From Deltaproteobacteria bacterium (GTDB taxonomy: Bacteria > UBA10199 > JACPAL01 > JAHFST01): a stretch of 64,000 nt of DNA. The notes below the pieces were generated by a model that did not search any database, had not been told where the DNA came from, and worked only from the letters and a program-made list of their open reading frames with translations. Location of the stretch: the NCBI GenBank assembly GCA_023265625.1, contig JAHFST010000011.1, forward strand, positions 57,526 to 121,525. The letters are read 5' to 3'. The position numbers and the translations under genes are program-made. The first letter of the stretch is position 1. Every line of letters starts with the position of its first letter. Positions 1-8,290 of the stretch are shown in pieces.

Positions 1-620
1 ATCGCAGCTCCTGGATGGTGGATGATACGTGCTCGCATCGGTCGCTCGATGGTGAAGTCATCCTCTGTTTTAAAGTTGTCGAACCGGCACCCCGGCTCGT
101 TTACAAGAACTGCGCTGATGTAAGACCTTTCCCCACTGGCAAAGGGGGAGCCGTCGTCCTGATGCTCAAATACAGGCTGATCAACCTGGTTACCTGTCAC
201 TGAATCAATTTTGAAAGTGAAATACTGTTCGCCGAATAGAGAGACGAGTTCTCTATACTCAAGCGACAACCCGACCTGCCGATGATTGTCTAGGACGATG
301 ACGAGTGAGAGCCCTAGATCAGCGTAGGGTTTCAGTTGATCAGCAGCGTTGCGAACCGCACGATTTATTCGCTTCTGTAGCACCATATGGCTGAGACTCA
401 TTACATGTGACTTTTTTGTATGCAGAACCGTCTTTTTTTCAAACGATTCCACCTCAACAAGGAACGCCAGATTGTCGATCGACTGTACATAAAAGTCAGG
501 TGTTTTGTTGCATTTTGGGATTATCTTATTTTTGAAAATATCCTCTTCATACTCATAATGGTATCCGCGTTGCCTTATGAGCCATTCGAATCGGCGAAGG
601 GAGATGACATCACTCTTCAT
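1..620 (-). CDS. Partial hypothetical protein, PD-(D/E)xK nuclease-like core
   Basis: An open frame starts at an ATG at 620 and runs off the left window edge, giving about 206 residues without a stop. A GGAG lies about 11 bases upstream of the ATG. Around residues 36-60 the protein reads KTPDFYV, then FLVEVESFEKK. This is a PD followed by a hydrophobic strand and ExE, the layout of restriction-endonuclease-like folds. A later hydrophobic strand (LSLVIVLD) fits an alpha/beta fold. The nuclease idea is inference from this short pattern; the ExE lacks the usual final lysine, although a lysine pair follows. The neighbours downstream on the same strand are accessory genes. The function and full length are unknown. 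Confidence 0.55.
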   Translation of the reverse strand, partial: MKSDVISLRRFEWLIRQRGYHYEYEEDIFKNKIIPKCNKTPDFYVQSIDNLAFLVEVESFEKKTVLHTKKSHVMSLSHMVLQKRINRAVRNAADQLKPYADLGLSLVIVLDNHRQVGLSLEYRELVSLFGEQYFTFKIDSVTGNQVDQPVFEHQDDGSPFASGERSYISAVLVNEPGCRFDNFKTEDDFTIERPMRARIIHHPGAA

Positions 621-772
621 AATTTACCTATAGCTCCGAGCGAGCTGTCGCATTGAGAACTCCTGTCGCCAAGTTATCTATTTGGCGTAATGAACATAAC
701 GGTGTCACACCTGCGCACAGCCTACTGAAACTCAAAGCTAAGATCCATAAATTCAAACCCATGGAGCCGACT

Positions 773-1366
773 TCAATGACCGATGGCCTTTCTCACCATG
801 CACGGCAGGATTGTCTTCGGATCGGACCAAAGTCGGATCTTCTTTACCCGCGCTCTTTCTTCGGCGGCAATATAGGGACGCGGATCGTAATCATAGGATT
901 TCTTGTTTGCTGGATAATCGCTGCAACCAGGACGGTAGTAAGTGGCGAGTCCAATTTCAATAAGCTCAATTCCGATATCTCGACCGTCAACCATTACTTG
1001 TCCCAGCACTCGATTGTAGCGGTCCATCTTGGGGCCTACCGATTGGATTTCAATTTTCTTTCCTTCGATCCGACTCTTAAGCTCCACAGTCGTCAGTTTT
1101 CTGAAAGCGGAACCCTTTTCCGGTGCATCCATGCCCGCGATCCGCACATGGAATTTGATATTCCCATCGGTGGCATCGAAGGTATCACCGCCGATGATTT
1201 TTATTGCCTCATAGACGCGGATTGCTGCCCTTGTTTCGCTCTTGGCCTCAAGCGGCATGGGGAAAAAGGAAAGTATGGTGAGGATAAAAAATGAGAGGCT
1301 GAACGAAATGGAGCTGATAGGTTTCAGCGATAAATCCAGTTGAAATTTTTGTAAATGGAGTGCCAT
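773..1366 (-). CDS. Secreted thermonuclease-like (SNase family) protein
   Basis: This 197-residue protein has a hydrophobic N-terminal segment at about residues 20-38, followed by a plausible signal-peptidase site near LEA-KSE, so it is probably exported. The mature part is an SNase-like OB fold: GGDTF (Asp61), VRIAGMDAPE (Arg75, Asp80, Glu83) and YNR (Arg119). These match the calcium-binding and catalytic residues of staphylococcal nuclease. It should cleave DNA or RNA outside the cytoplasm. A later start, for example Met37, would remove the signal. The long plus-strand frame over the same bases is a shadow. The stop lies close to, and on the same strand as, the unknown gene upstream at 1373-2056. 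Confidence 0.8.
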   Translation of the reverse strand: MALHLQKFQLDLSLKPISSISFSLSFFILTILSFFPMPLEAKSETRAAIRVYEAIKIIGGDTFDATDGNIKFHVRIAGMDAPEKGSAFRKLTTVELKSRIEGKKIEIQSVGPKMDRYNRVLGQVMVDGRDIGIELIEIGLATYYRPGCSDYPANKKSYDYDPRPYIAAEERARVKKIRLWSDPKTILPCMVRKAIGH

Positions 1367-1372
1367 TTTGTA

Positions 1373-2056
1373 TCATTCCTCTACTGTTGCGAGGCGCTCA
1401 ATGAAATTCTTAGTTAGACCAATGCGGTGTGCCGGAATATCAGCTGCTAATTTTTCAGCTTTCGATAATATGTCTTCGCTTGAAGATCGTGAAAGCCCCT
1501 TCAACATCCCTCCAATGAAAGATTGAGCCATCCTCTCCCACGCGATGGCGAACCCATAAGCATTGACCTGAGTTATAAACGAGGGAGATGTGACACCTAA
1601 TACATTCATCCATTTCACCAAAACCTGAGTGCGAGCCTCATCCGAATCCTTTGAGTAATGAGTTTGGTCAAGAACCTCCGATGAATTACGCTGCAGTCGA
1701 TGATTGATATCAGCCAACACGAAAATACCCCAGACCTCCGGTAGATACTGAACGATGTTTGAAGACAACTTGTTGATTGAGTCAGGATCTGGACGCTTGA
1801 AGCATCGACACAGTCCAACAATAGCCTCATCAATAAGCTGTATTTTTAAATTGGCGTTCAATCCCTGAGGCCCAACGACGGCAGAAATATGGTTTGTTTT
1901 AAGAAAAGATTCGAGCGGAGCAACGAGCTCCATCTCGACATTCTGACGACAGAAATCATAGCCACAAAGGACTGCGGCAACTATGCGCTGTCGATTTGCG
2001 TCGAGTTTCGAAATCTTATACCAAACAGGGTTAAATAATTTATCCAATAGTCCCAT
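1373..2056 (-). CDS. Hypothetical protein, partner of the kinase gene
   Basis: This 227-residue protein belongs to no family I recognise. It looks soluble and mostly helical, with no signal peptide, long membrane segment or obvious catalytic motif. Its start overlaps the 3' end of the upstream kinase gene by 17 bases, which suggests translational coupling and a shared job. It could be a kinase substrate or a regulatory partner, but nothing in the sequence proves that. Six bases separate it from the SNase-like gene downstream, so the three genes probably form one transcript. Confidence 0.65.
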   Translation of the reverse strand: MGLLDKLFNPVWYKISKLDANRQRIVAAVLCGYDFCRQNVEMELVAPLESFLKTNHISAVVGPQGLNANLKIQLIDEAIVGLCRCFKRPDPDSINKLSSNIVQYLPEVWGIFVLADINHRLQRNSSEVLDQTHYSKDSDEARTQVLVKWMNVLGVTSPSFITQVNAYGFAIAWERMAQSFIGGMLKGLSRSSSEDILSKAEKLAADIPAHRIGLTKNFIERLATVEE

Positions 2057-3761
2057 AGTACTTACCCCCTGTCACCGCCATATCCAAAGATCTTATGACG
2101 GTTTTGCATACGTGCAGATCCAATGGAGGTTTAAAAGTAGGAGGCTTCACGCCAAGTTCATTAGCTATTTTGATCAACTCTTCCTCATGTGTGCCATATG
2201 CGTGATCAACTAGTCTTTTGGCCAGTGTGGGCATGGAGTAGTTTGCCAAAACACAGGCATTCAATGCCGATACCACGGTTAGATTTTCTAGGGTTAGATA
2301 CAATTCTGCAATTTGGTCCGCATATTCACTGAATTTTTCAGACAGCCAGGCCGCAAGCGTGAGCCACATGAGAGGGGCAATAGCGGCCTCATCTGGAGAC
2401 TTTGATCTATATACCTTTAAAATGTGGTCGCATGCTCCACTGGTTTTCCCATTGTAGAGATACCACCATCCAAATTCGGGATAGTTGAATAGGAGAACAG
2501 GCGAATATTCGACACACCACTTGAACACCACGCTCAATGTTTGGTCGGCTTGACTAAACTCGTTTGCTGCAATCATCTGCCCGGCAAGATTCACCGCAGG
2601 GTCTATATACAGCTTGCCCTCATGCTTGCCCGAAGTAAGACTGAGACTCTCCAAGGCCATCTTAAACATTTCATGAGCCTCCAATTTTCTGCCTTCCGTC
2701 AATAGGAGAATGGCATATGAGTTCAGCAGGAAAAGGTTAGTGGGACTTTTCTGAAGCGAATTTCGAAGCAATGTTTCGGCCTCTCCGTGGCGACCTTGCG
2801 ATCTGAGAAATGCCGCTTGTACAATAATATCCGAAACCTGATCCGAACGCCGCTGTTGATGTGCTGTGAGGTTGTGAAGACCAGCTTCAGAAATAAGAGC
2901 CGTGTACGAATTCGGTCGAGATTCTGGACTGAGTCTGAGGGCGGCAATGATAAGGGATATCAAAGGCTGGATTTCCTGACCCCTCTCATTGAAAACCAAT
3001 CGTAATGGAGCATTCCTTAGAATTGGTCGAAAGCGGTAACCAGTTTCAGCGCCCAAGAATGGGTGCTGTCCTGTGAGAGCTTCGTAAAAAGTTACTCCAA
3101 GAGAATAAATATCAGTCCTGACAGACGGAGAGCCTCCAAAAAATAACTCGGGAGCCATGTAAAGCGGAGTACCTCCAATTCCCCCGAGTAAAATCGAATG
3201 ATTCATATCTTTTTGGAGATCGTCTATGCTTCGAAGATCCCCAAGTCTTTCAATGGCAAAGCTCGCCATTCCAAAGTCCGATAGCCGTGGTGCATTTGAA
3301 GTATCAAGTAGTACGTTCGAAGGCTTTATATCCTGGTGTATAATTTTAGTAGAATCGAGCGCGTAGCAAAGCCCCTCGACCAACTGTAAACTGAACTTAA
3401 TAATATTGGGGGATGGCCATTCCATGATCTTAGTTTCGGCAAGTGACTTGTCATACCAATCAGCGATAATCGCGGGTTTAGGTCCCCACTCTGTGTAGGC
3501 TCTTGCATGCGAGATATATGGATGGGTTCCGAGAGAAATCCAAAGTTCGACTTCTTTCATGAATTGCGAACGCTCCGCCAATTCCTGATAAGTTTTCAAT
3601 GCGAGTGGCGGAAACCAGACTGGGTGTACAGGAATAAGTTGATATACCGTGCCCATTCCACCTTTTAGAATCTTCCCAATGACGAACTTCTCATTCTCCA
3701 AGGCCTGCAGTGAGATAATTGAACCAACTAATGGTTCTGTTAACAATTGGGTGTTGGACAT
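2040..3761 (-). CDS. Serine/threonine protein kinase with C-terminal TPR-like repeats
   Basis: This 573-residue protein begins with a Hanks-type kinase domain. Visible motifs are the glycine loop (GGMGTVY, residues 34-40), the ATP lysine (LALK, Lys56), the catalytic loop HQDIKPSN (142-149; HQD instead of the usual HRD, so a non-RD kinase), DFG (162-164) and an APE segment after GGTPLYM. From about residue 310 helical repeats resemble TPRs (FLRSQGRHGEAETLL, LNSYAILLLTEGRKLEAHEMF), probably a protein-binding scaffold. There is no membrane segment, so it should act in the cytoplasm. The gene after it overlaps its end. Kinase plus TPR proteins occur in signalling and in some phage-defence loci; which applies here is not visible. 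Confidence 0.88.
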   Translation of the reverse strand: MSNTQLLTEPLVGSIISLQALENEKFVIGKILKGGMGTVYQLIPVHPVWFPPLALKTYQELAERSQFMKEVELWISLGTHPYISHARAYTEWGPKPAIIADWYDKSLAETKIMEWPSPNIIKFSLQLVEGLCYALDSTKIIHQDIKPSNVLLDTSNAPRLSDFGMASFAIERLGDLRSIDDLQKDMNHSILLGGIGGTPLYMAPELFFGGSPSVRTDIYSLGVTFYEALTGQHPFLGAETGYRFRPILRNAPLRLVFNERGQEIQPLISLIIAALRLSPESRPNSYTALISEAGLHNLTAHQQRRSDQVSDIIVQAAFLRSQGRHGEAETLLRNSLQKSPTNLFLLNSYAILLLTEGRKLEAHEMFKMALESLSLTSGKHEGKLYIDPAVNLAGQMIAANEFSQADQTLSVVFKWCVEYSPVLLFNYPEFGWWYLYNGKTSGACDHILKVYRSKSPDEAAIAPLMWLTLAAWLSEKFSEYADQIAELYLTLENLTVVSALNACVLANYSMPTLAKRLVDHAYGTHEEELIKIANELGVKPPTFKPPLDLHVCKTVIRSLDMAVTGGKYYGTIG

Positions 3762-3900
3762 GCACCCAACCTAAGAAAATATCTAACTATTGTCTAGTTC
3801 TTGAATCCCAATCAGATGAGTGATTACATGAACCAATGTCGAAATAGAAAATAGAAGACGGAGTAACTAAAAAAAACAAATAACATCATATATTTAAATT

Positions 3901-3948
3901 AAATTGATCAATATTTATTAAAAATGTATTGTAAATTGATCAATATTT
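3901..3948. repeat. 16-bp direct repeat in AT-rich intergenic region
   Basis: The sequence AAATTGATCAATATTT occurs at 3901-3916 and again at 3933-3948, exactly 32 bases (about three helical turns) apart. Each copy contains the palindrome AAATTGATCAATATTT/TTGATCAA. It lies in the very AT-rich 200-base gap between the divergent kinase and ATPase genes, and its second copy overlaps the probable ATPase promoter. A dimeric repressor operator is a reasonable reading, but this is inference. Confidence 0.55.
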
Positions 3949-3956
3949 GATAATAC
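3929..3956 (+). promoter_or_regulatory. Candidate promoter of the ATPase gene
   Basis: TTGTAA at 3929 and TAATAC at 3951 are separated by 16 bases. The GTG start of the ATPase follows only six bases after the -10 box and has no ribosome-binding site, which would imply a leaderless transcript. The boxes are imperfect. Confidence 0.35.
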
Positions 3957-3962
3957 TATCTT

Positions 3963-5273
3963 GTGATTCAACGTAAGCTAGCTGCCAAGTTATCTCAACT
4001 CATTAAAAATAAAGAAGAATTTAATAATGTTCTATTGGTGGAAGGGGCGCGTCAGGTGGGGAAGACTACCCTGGTGCGTCAGGTACTTGGAGGGCTTGAA
4101 CTGCCCTATCGGGAAATCAACCTGGAGGAGGAGCGGGAACTTGCGGAGAAGATCGACCTCTGTGAGAATTTTTCCCAGTTGGAGCAGTTGATCCAGCTGG
4201 ACATGAAATTTCGTTCGGGTGGGAGTCAGGTTCTGTTTATAGATGAGGCCCAGGAGAGCCGGCGTCTGGGGGGCTTTGTTCGTTTCTTTAAGGAAAAATG
4301 GCCACACACCCAGGTGATTCTATCCGGTTCTGTCCTATCACGTTTGTTTCGCGATAATGTTCGCTACCCGGTTGGTCGCGTCACGACGCTGCATCTTCAG
4401 CCCTTTTCCTTTGAAGAATTTCTCATGGCCAAAAAAGAGGAAGCTCTGTTGGAAATGCTGAAGACCGCAGAACTGGCCCCCCTGACCCATGAACGGCTCC
4501 TGAAATTGCTGTCAGAATATGTCGAGGTGGGAGGCTTGCCAGAAGTGGTGACGCACTATGAGCGAGGCCTGGATTGGCGGCAGAAACGTGAGATGTTACT
4601 ACTGGGGTACTACAGTGATTTTAAGAGGGTCTTCGGGGAAGAGAAACAGGCCTATTTCAAGGCGGCCTTGCGTGCCACGGCGTCCCTGTTGGGTGCCCCG
4701 TTCAAAAACAGCGCGGTGGCCCATCTCCTGGATGGGGGGAAAAACAAAACGATCATTGACGCCTTGGGACAACTCGAGGCCTGGAAGATGATCTTTCGCG
4801 CGGAACAAAGAGGCCCCAGCGTGGAGACCTCGTTCCATCCCAAACGTTATCTTTTTGATCTGGGGATTGCCAAGCAACTGAGGGAAATGGCGATTCCAGG
4901 CGTGAGTCTTCTCAAGACCCAATCCATGGATCAAAGGACCCCGGTGGGGGGCTTGATCGAAAATCTTGTGGCACAGGTCTTGATGGCGGATCAACCCGAG
5001 CTCTCCGGATGGAAGAAGGCTACTTCAGGATCGGAGGTCGATTTCATTGTGAAGCAATCTGCGGCAACGGTATTACCCATTGAGTGCAAGGCGGCCTACG
5101 CCATCAAGAACAGCCATCTCGGCGGCGTGCGGGATTTTATGCGACGGCACAAGGTCACGCGGGGCATGGTGGTGGCGATGGCGCCGTTGGAAAGACGGCG
5201 GTTGTCTCGCTCGGAAGAGATGGTCATTCTTCCCCTCTATCTCATGGAGCGATGGCAGGAGATTCTTGGTTAA
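3963..5273 (+). CDS. AAA_14/DUF4143-type ATPase with C-terminal nuclease-like domain
   Basis: This 436-residue protein starts at GTG. The N-terminal P-loop ATPase has Walker A GARQVGKTT (about residues 29-37) and Walker B VLFIDEAQES (about 93-102), followed by LSGSVLSRL, a sensor-like motif. The C-terminal DUF4143 part contains GSEVDFIV and then PIECKAAY, the D...ExK spacing of restriction-like nucleases. These proteins are common and often mobile in environmental genomes; their cellular role is poorly defined and sometimes compared to toxin-like or defence ATPases. A fragment matching the last codons of this gene occurs at 11101-11139, evidence that the family has been copied here. The start lacks a Shine-Dalgarno site. 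Confidence 0.88.
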   Translation: MIQRKLAAKLSQLIKNKEEFNNVLLVEGARQVGKTTLVRQVLGGLELPYREINLEEERELAEKIDLCENFSQLEQLIQLDMKFRSGGSQVLFIDEAQESRRLGGFVRFFKEKWPHTQVILSGSVLSRLFRDNVRYPVGRVTTLHLQPFSFEEFLMAKKEEALLEMLKTAELAPLTHERLLKLLSEYVEVGGLPEVVTHYERGLDWRQKREMLLLGYYSDFKRVFGEEKQAYFKAALRATASLLGAPFKNSAVAHLLDGGKNKTIIDALGQLEAWKMIFRAEQRGPSVETSFHPKRYLFDLGIAKQLREMAIPGVSLLKTQSMDQRTPVGGLIENLVAQVLMADQPELSGWKKATSGSEVDFIVKQSAATVLPIECKAAYAIKNSHLGGVRDFMRRHKVTRGMVVAMAPLERRRLSRSEEMVILPLYLMERWQEILG

Positions 5274-5384
5274 GGTTGAGGGACTTTGTTACAATCTTGC
5301 CTGTTTTGTTTTCGTCGCCGCTCCAGATAACTCCTGATATCGGTTTCGGTGGCGCTTTTGTAGTTTAAAAATTAAAGATTTGAT

Positions 5385-5497
5385 TTTTAGAAGGGTGGAG
5401 TAGCTTGGCCCCGTTCCAATCCTTGAGTAGATAATCTCCCGGTAAATTTTCTCCCTCGATCTGGCTAGTGATCGATGTCGATGATGAAAAATGGAGA
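5385..5497 (-). pseudogene. Remnant of a duplicated MazF/PemK-like toxin gene
   Basis: About 110 bases match the middle of the intact toxin gene at 7546-7893 (its positions about 7667-7780) with around ten differences and a one-base insertion. The shared protein segment includes EGENLPGDY and NGAKLLHPSK. The rest of the toxin, the antitoxin and its promoter are absent. Directly after the remnant, 5502-5516 repeats the 15 bases found upstream of the intact module at 8150-8164. So a complete second module once stood here and lost about 370 internal bases. Confidence 0.8.
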
Positions 5498-5503
5498 AAG
5501 ATA

Positions 5504-7423
5504 TTATAATTCAATTCTTATCTGAGTTTCAACTTGTGCGACCAGCTTCACCTTCTGTACCTTGTGTGTATCCGTTCGCGGAATTTCGCTGGCCTGTAGC
5601 CAATGGATGCCTCGGGGGAGGGCGTGCCTGGCCAATTGGGGGCGGAGCCATTCGATTAACTCTTTATCATCAGGGGGCGTTTGACCGGTTTTTGCGACAA
5701 CCACCATATGCGGTACGACTCCCAAGATGGGATCGGGGAGTCCGATGACGTAGGCCTCGCTGATCTTGGGATGTTTTGCCAAAACCGCCTCCACCTCGAC
5801 AGTGGAGATCAGTTCGCCGCCGCACTTAAAGATATCTAGGTTTGTGCCTTCCTTGCTGAGCCGTCCCTTGAGTGAGACATAACCGTCGGTATCCACGGAG
5901 GCGGCATCACCGGTGCGGAACCATCCGTCTGTGGTGAAGGATGCCTGGGTGCGTTTGGGATCTCTCCAATATTCGCGACAGATGTTGTCCCCCTTGAGGA
6001 GCAAATGGCCGATTTGGCCGGTGCCCACTTCACGTGTTTCATCTTCCAGCTCGACGGTGCGGATTTGAATGCCGGGGAGGGGGCGGCCCACCGTTCCGGG
6101 GCGGCGGAGTGAGACATCCATTGGATCGGTAAAATTCATCCCCGTTTCGGTCATCCCGGCCCGATTGAGGGGGCGTTGCCCAAAAATCTCCGTTAGGCGT
6201 TTCAGCATGACTTCTTCGCTCTTCTCCGAACCCACCACGACCAGACGAAAATGACTGCGGCAAGCCTCGCGGAAGGTCCGTTGTTCGTCTTCAGAGACCG
6301 AATCGTAATGGTTGAGTAGAATTCGATAAATCGATGGAACCGCCATCAATAGGGTGATCCGATCGCGTGTGTTCAAGATTCGTTCCCATGTTTTGGTTGC
6401 GCTAAAGAAGGGCATCATGTCGCAGGTGGCCCCGGACCAGAGGGCACAGCAGAGTACGTTTAAAATTCCATGAAGATGATGGTAGGGCAGGAGACTCAGG
6501 ATACGGTCTTCCGGAGTCCAGCCCCAGGCCTCGATCAACGGTTTTAATTGTCCTTCAATGGTTTGATGGTTAAAGACCACTCCCTTGGGGGTTCCGGTGG
6601 TGCCGCTGGTGAATAGGATCATGGCGCGCCGAGTCGGATCGACGTTCGGGAGTTGTTGCGGGGGCGCCGTGATCGCGTCTGCCAGGCTGACTAGGCGGAT
6701 GCCCCGTTCCAGGGCCATTTGTTGAAACCATCGAAAAGCGGGCCAATCCGGTTTGATTTCCTGGAGTTGGGGATCAACCAACAGGATATCGGCTTGGCAA
6801 AGATCCAGGTCGCGCGCCAGTTGCGTCCGCCCGCTGCCCAGGCACAAGGGCACGGCAATCCCTCCGGCCCGCCAAATGCCCCACTGAGAGGCGGCATATT
6901 CAAACCCCGGGGCGACCGCAAAGGCGACACGCGCCTCGGTCCCCTCCACCATAAGGTCCGGCATCCCGCTCAACAACGAGGAGGCTACGCAGTGGGAGGC
7001 GGTTAACAGGTCGCGATAGGTGTGTTCTTTTCCCCCGGAGACGATGGCCACCCGCCCTGGATGCGCAAAGGCCCGGGCTAACAGAGGGGGGATCGTGGGT
7101 GTGGTTATTTCGGGCTTATTTTCCAAGGGACGGACTAAGCCGGGTTTTAATTCACTGAGCAATCGTTCTGCCAAATGGACCGAAGGGGAAACTGGGGCCA
7201 AGGCGATCAAGGTTTCTGCCTGGCGCAAAAAAGCCCCCATGTGGTCGTCGAAGAAACTACGCTGATGCGCCCAGGGATCGGCAGTGATCGGTCTCATGCT
7301 GCGATCCAACGTACTGAGATGACGATGACACTCGGACAGGGACGAATCATTTCCTGGCGGCGTAACCAGACGCAAGTATCCCATCAAGGTGCGAGCCACA
7401 TCGTAGAGGGGGGTGAATGACAT
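5504..7423 (-). CDS. AMP-forming acyl-CoA synthetase (ligase)
   Basis: This 639-residue member of the ANL adenylating superfamily should activate a carboxylic acid to its CoA thioester. It has the AMP-binding motif TSGTTGTPKG, followed by GMTETGMN (A5), GWFRTGD (A7) and the hinge region GRLSKEGTNLD. Near the C-terminus IPRTDTHKVQK carries the likely catalytic lysine. The first 120 residues or so precede the usual start of the fold and look helical; their role is unknown. The chain-length preference cannot be read from sequence. The last codons and stop lie inside the scar of a deleted toxin-antitoxin copy (5502-5516), so the C-terminal tail RIEL is probably secondary. No operon partner is evident. 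Confidence 0.88.
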   Translation of the reverse strand: MSFTPLYDVARTLMGYLRLVTPPGNDSSLSECHRHLSTLDRSMRPITADPWAHQRSFFDDHMGAFLRQAETLIALAPVSPSVHLAERLLSELKPGLVRPLENKPEITTPTIPPLLARAFAHPGRVAIVSGGKEHTYRDLLTASHCVASSLLSGMPDLMVEGTEARVAFAVAPGFEYAASQWGIWRAGGIAVPLCLGSGRTQLARDLDLCQADILLVDPQLQEIKPDWPAFRWFQQMALERGIRLVSLADAITAPPQQLPNVDPTRRAMILFTSGTTGTPKGVVFNHQTIEGQLKPLIEAWGWTPEDRILSLLPYHHLHGILNVLCCALWSGATCDMMPFFSATKTWERILNTRDRITLLMAVPSIYRILLNHYDSVSEDEQRTFREACRSHFRLVVVGSEKSEEVMLKRLTEIFGQRPLNRAGMTETGMNFTDPMDVSLRRPGTVGRPLPGIQIRTVELEDETREVGTGQIGHLLLKGDNICREYWRDPKRTQASFTTDGWFRTGDAASVDTDGYVSLKGRLSKEGTNLDIFKCGGELISTVEVEAVLAKHPKISEAYVIGLPDPILGVVPHMVVVAKTGQTPPDDKELIEWLRPQLARHALPRGIHWLQASEIPRTDTHKVQKVKLVAQVETQIRIEL

Positions 7424-7545
7424 GGTATTGATTCGCAGTGGTGCTGAATTTGTTGCGTGATTTTTATTTTTTTTATTTTTTCAACAGATGAATGCTGCGA
7501 AGTTGAGTCGTGCGGCAGAAAAAGTTTTTGGAAAGAGATAGGAAG

Positions 7546-7893
7546 TTAGCGGGCAGAAAACATTTGATTCCATGCCTGGTTGCAGGCGGACAAATCTACT
7601 GGCTTTAAGTTGCCTAATTTTTTCAGGAAAAGTTGATGTTCCACCGAAACCACCTTGGCCAATCGAATTTTAGAAGGGTGGAGTAGTTTGGCCCCGTTCC
7701 AATCCTTGAGCCGATAATCTCCCGGTAAATTTTCTCCCTCGAGCTGGCTAGTGATCATGGCGATGATGGAAAATGGAGGAAGGGTTTTTGGCTGAAAGGA
7801 GGTGAGGATCAGGGCGGGGCGGCGTTTGGTGGTTTTGAGATCCAGAAAGGGGAAGGGGACTAGGACCAGGTCGCCGAAGCTATAGCTTGTCAT
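7546..7893 (-). CDS. Type II toxin, MazF/PemK-like endoribonuclease
   Basis: This 115-residue protein has the family signature near its start: FGDLVLVPFPFLDLKTTKRR followed by PALIL. MazF/PemK toxins cleave mRNA and are held inactive by the cognate antitoxin. The start overlaps the end of the antitoxin gene by 14 bases, the usual coupled arrangement. The length is normal for the family. A partly deleted copy of this gene is preserved at 5385-5497. Confidence 0.88.
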   Translation of the reverse strand: MTSYSFGDLVLVPFPFLDLKTTKRRPALILTSFQPKTLPPFSIIAMITSQLEGENLPGDYRLKDWNGAKLLHPSKIRLAKVVSVEHQLFLKKLGNLKPVDLSACNQAWNQMFSAR

Positions 7894-8098
7894 AGTCGGA
7901 GTCTTTGGGGTTGTCCCACTCGGCGAATGCTTTTTCGGACAGTTTCAGCAGCGCCTTGTTTTCCCGCTTGTGCGAAAAGTAACTGGTCAGCGCCTCAACA
8001 ATAATATCCCGAATCGAATCCCCCCGCTCCGAGGCCTCCATCCTAAGCAGTCGAGTAATCTGGGGATCTTTGAGGTCGATGGTCAGGCGCGTGTTCAT
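7880..8098 (-). CDS. Antitoxin of the MazF/PemK-like pair, ribbon-helix-helix type
   Basis: This 72-residue protein begins RLTIDLKD, a beta strand, followed by two helices (ITRLLRMEASERG, DSIRDIIVEALTSYF). This is the ribbon-helix-helix DNA-binding pattern. The acidic tail (EWDNPKDSDYD) is the likely toxin-binding part. It is expected to neutralise the toxin encoded by the overlapping downstream gene and to repress its own promoter. A perfect 28-bp palindrome lies only four bases upstream of the ATG and is the obvious candidate operator. Confidence 0.85.
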   Translation of the reverse strand: MNTRLTIDLKDPQITRLLRMEASERGDSIRDIIVEALTSYFSHKRENKALLKLSEKAFAEWDNPKDSDYDKL

Positions 8099-8102
8099 CT
8101 CT

Positions 8103-8130
8103 ACATAAAAACATATATATGTTTTTATGT
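8103..8130. promoter_or_regulatory. Perfect 28-bp palindrome, candidate antitoxin operator
   Basis: The half-site ACATAAAAACATAT is followed by its exact reverse complement with no spacer. It lies immediately upstream of the antitoxin start at 8098 and contains TATATA, which could serve as the -10 box. Binding by the ribbon-helix-helix antitoxin would block transcription. The symmetry is seen directly; the regulator is inferred. Confidence 0.75.
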
Positions 8131-8290
8131 CTAATAGTAAATAAAAAGCTATTATAATTCAATTGGTTGAATGTGTACCCGGTACATATTTTTTCATATT
8201 TTTGCCAATTTTTTCAAGAATAGTCGGTTATAAAGCAACTTTTCTTTCCTATTCCCGATAATGAAGCTGCTTGTTAGGAGACAGAAAACA

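Noticed and set aside
653..1294. 213-residue plus-strand ORF
   Set aside because: It lies opposite the SNase-like gene, whose motifs are clear; no ribosome-binding site or family pattern supports it.
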